A stretch of DNA of 29,984 nucleotides. Source: Tagaea sp. (GTDB lineage Bacteria; Pseudomonadota; Alphaproteobacteria; CACIAM-22H2). The position numbers and the translations under genes were made by a program. Location of the stretch: the NCBI GenBank assembly GCA_023653245.1, contig JAMNXK010000006.1, forward strand, positions 1 through 29,984. Reading direction: 5' to 3'. The notes beneath the pieces were generated by a model that saw nothing but the letters and a program-made list of their open reading frames with translations, did not search any database and was not told the DNA's origin. Below are positions 29,743 to 29,984 of the stretch, one piece after another (the first letter of the stretch is position 1; the number at the start of each line of letters is the position of its first letter).

Positions 29743-29984
29743 ATGCGCAGTCGGCGCGGAGTCTTGAGTGCGTTGGTCGGATTGCCGGCGATCCTGGCCG
29801 GATGCGGCTTCGAGCCGTTGCACCGGGCGACGGCGCGCGGCTCGGCGGCCGACTCGCTGGCGGCGATCCGCATCGACCCGATCGCCGACCGCTCCGGCCA
29901 AATCCTGCGCAACTACTTGCTCGACCGCCTGAGCCCGCGCGGCACGCCCGCGCGCCCCGATTACGTGCTGCGCGTGCGTCTGGA
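29743..29984 (+). CDS. lptE: LPS-assembly lipoprotein LptE, 5' end only
   Basis: The first 80 codons of an outer-membrane lipoprotein. ATG 29743 is preceded by GAAGGG at 7 bases. MRSRRG starts a signal peptide with hydrophobic core VLSALVGLPAILA and lipobox ILAGC, placing the lipidated Cys at residue 21, followed by GFEPL. The mature part AAIRIDPIADRSGQILRNYLLDRLSP and PDYVLRVRL matches the alphaproteobacterial LptE pattern. LptE forms the LPS translocon with LptD. It usually follows leuS, but no leuS end is present upstream here; instead there is the 284-base intergenic region and the divergent glycan operon. The gene runs off the right edge. Confidence 0.87.
   Translation, partial: MRSRRGVLSALVGLPAILAGCGFEPLHRATARGSAADSLAAIRIDPIADRSGQILRNYLLDRLSPRGTPARPDYVLRVRL

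Overview
This is a high-GC window with strong G/C bias at third codon positions. It is almost entirely surface-polysaccharide and LPS biosynthesis genes, nearly all on the minus strand. The start of an lptE-type LPS-assembly lipoprotein gene at the right edge, with an LPxxL-A-G-C lipobox followed by GFEPL, suggests a Gram-negative alphaproteobacterium, perhaps Rhodospirillales-like. The taxon is inferred from style and gene content, not from a marker gene.

Layout, right to left in transcription order. (1) 29743-29984 (+): 5' end of lptE, running off the window. (2) 29459-29742: the intergenic control region. On the minus strand it holds a good sigma70-like promoter (TTGACG-17-TATGAG), a dyad touching the -35 box, a perfect 8-bp hairpin at the predicted 5' end of the mRNA, and an ops/JUMPstart-like element (TGCGGTAGCTTGC). 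(3) 29458 down to 6831 (-): a tightly packed 22-gene run of about 22.6 kb, with 13 four-base stop/start overlaps. In order: Nudix hydrolase, GT4-like glycosyltransferase, C-methyltransferase, Gfo/Idh oxidoreductase, TIGR04372-like glycosyltransferase, TylF-like methyltransferase, GmhA-like SIS isomerase, GmhB phosphatase, transaldolase, two SDR epimerases, an HldE-like nucleotidyltransferase-kinase fusion, a second Gfo/Idh protein, a UDP-sugar-dehydrogenase-like protein, a third SDR, a SAM methyltransferase, transketolase N and C halves, an O-methyltransferase, a B12-type radical SAM protein, a WbuC cupin, and a sugar O-methyltransferase with a long C-terminal extension. A probable internal promoter lies before the radical SAM gene. 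(4) 5902-6816 (+): one RmlD-like reductase, convergent with group 3 and divergent from group 5. (5) 5857 to the left edge (-): a second operon with a PglK/MsbA-like ABC exporter, a glycosyltransferase, NeuB, NeuC and NeuA for a nonulosonic (sialic-like) acid, and the start of an unidentified gene.

How it may work together (inference): transketolase and transaldolase make sedoheptulose 7-phosphate. The GmhA-like, HldE-like and GmhB proteins convert it to an NDP-heptose. SDR, Gfo/Idh and dehydrogenase-like enzymes remodel the sugar, six methyltransferases decorate it, and glycosyltransferases add it to a glycan that also carries a CMP-activated nonulosonate. The most unusual points are the complete heptose-supply set inside one polysaccharide operon, the inverted domain order of the HldE-like fusion, a dehydrogenase homologue whose catalytic Cys position is Asn, an SDR lacking the canonical Tyr/Lys pair, and the ops-like leader. 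No tRNA, rRNA, CRISPR array, insertion sequence or attachment site was recognised. No aminotransferase, acetyltransferase, Wzx or Wzy gene was seen in the window.
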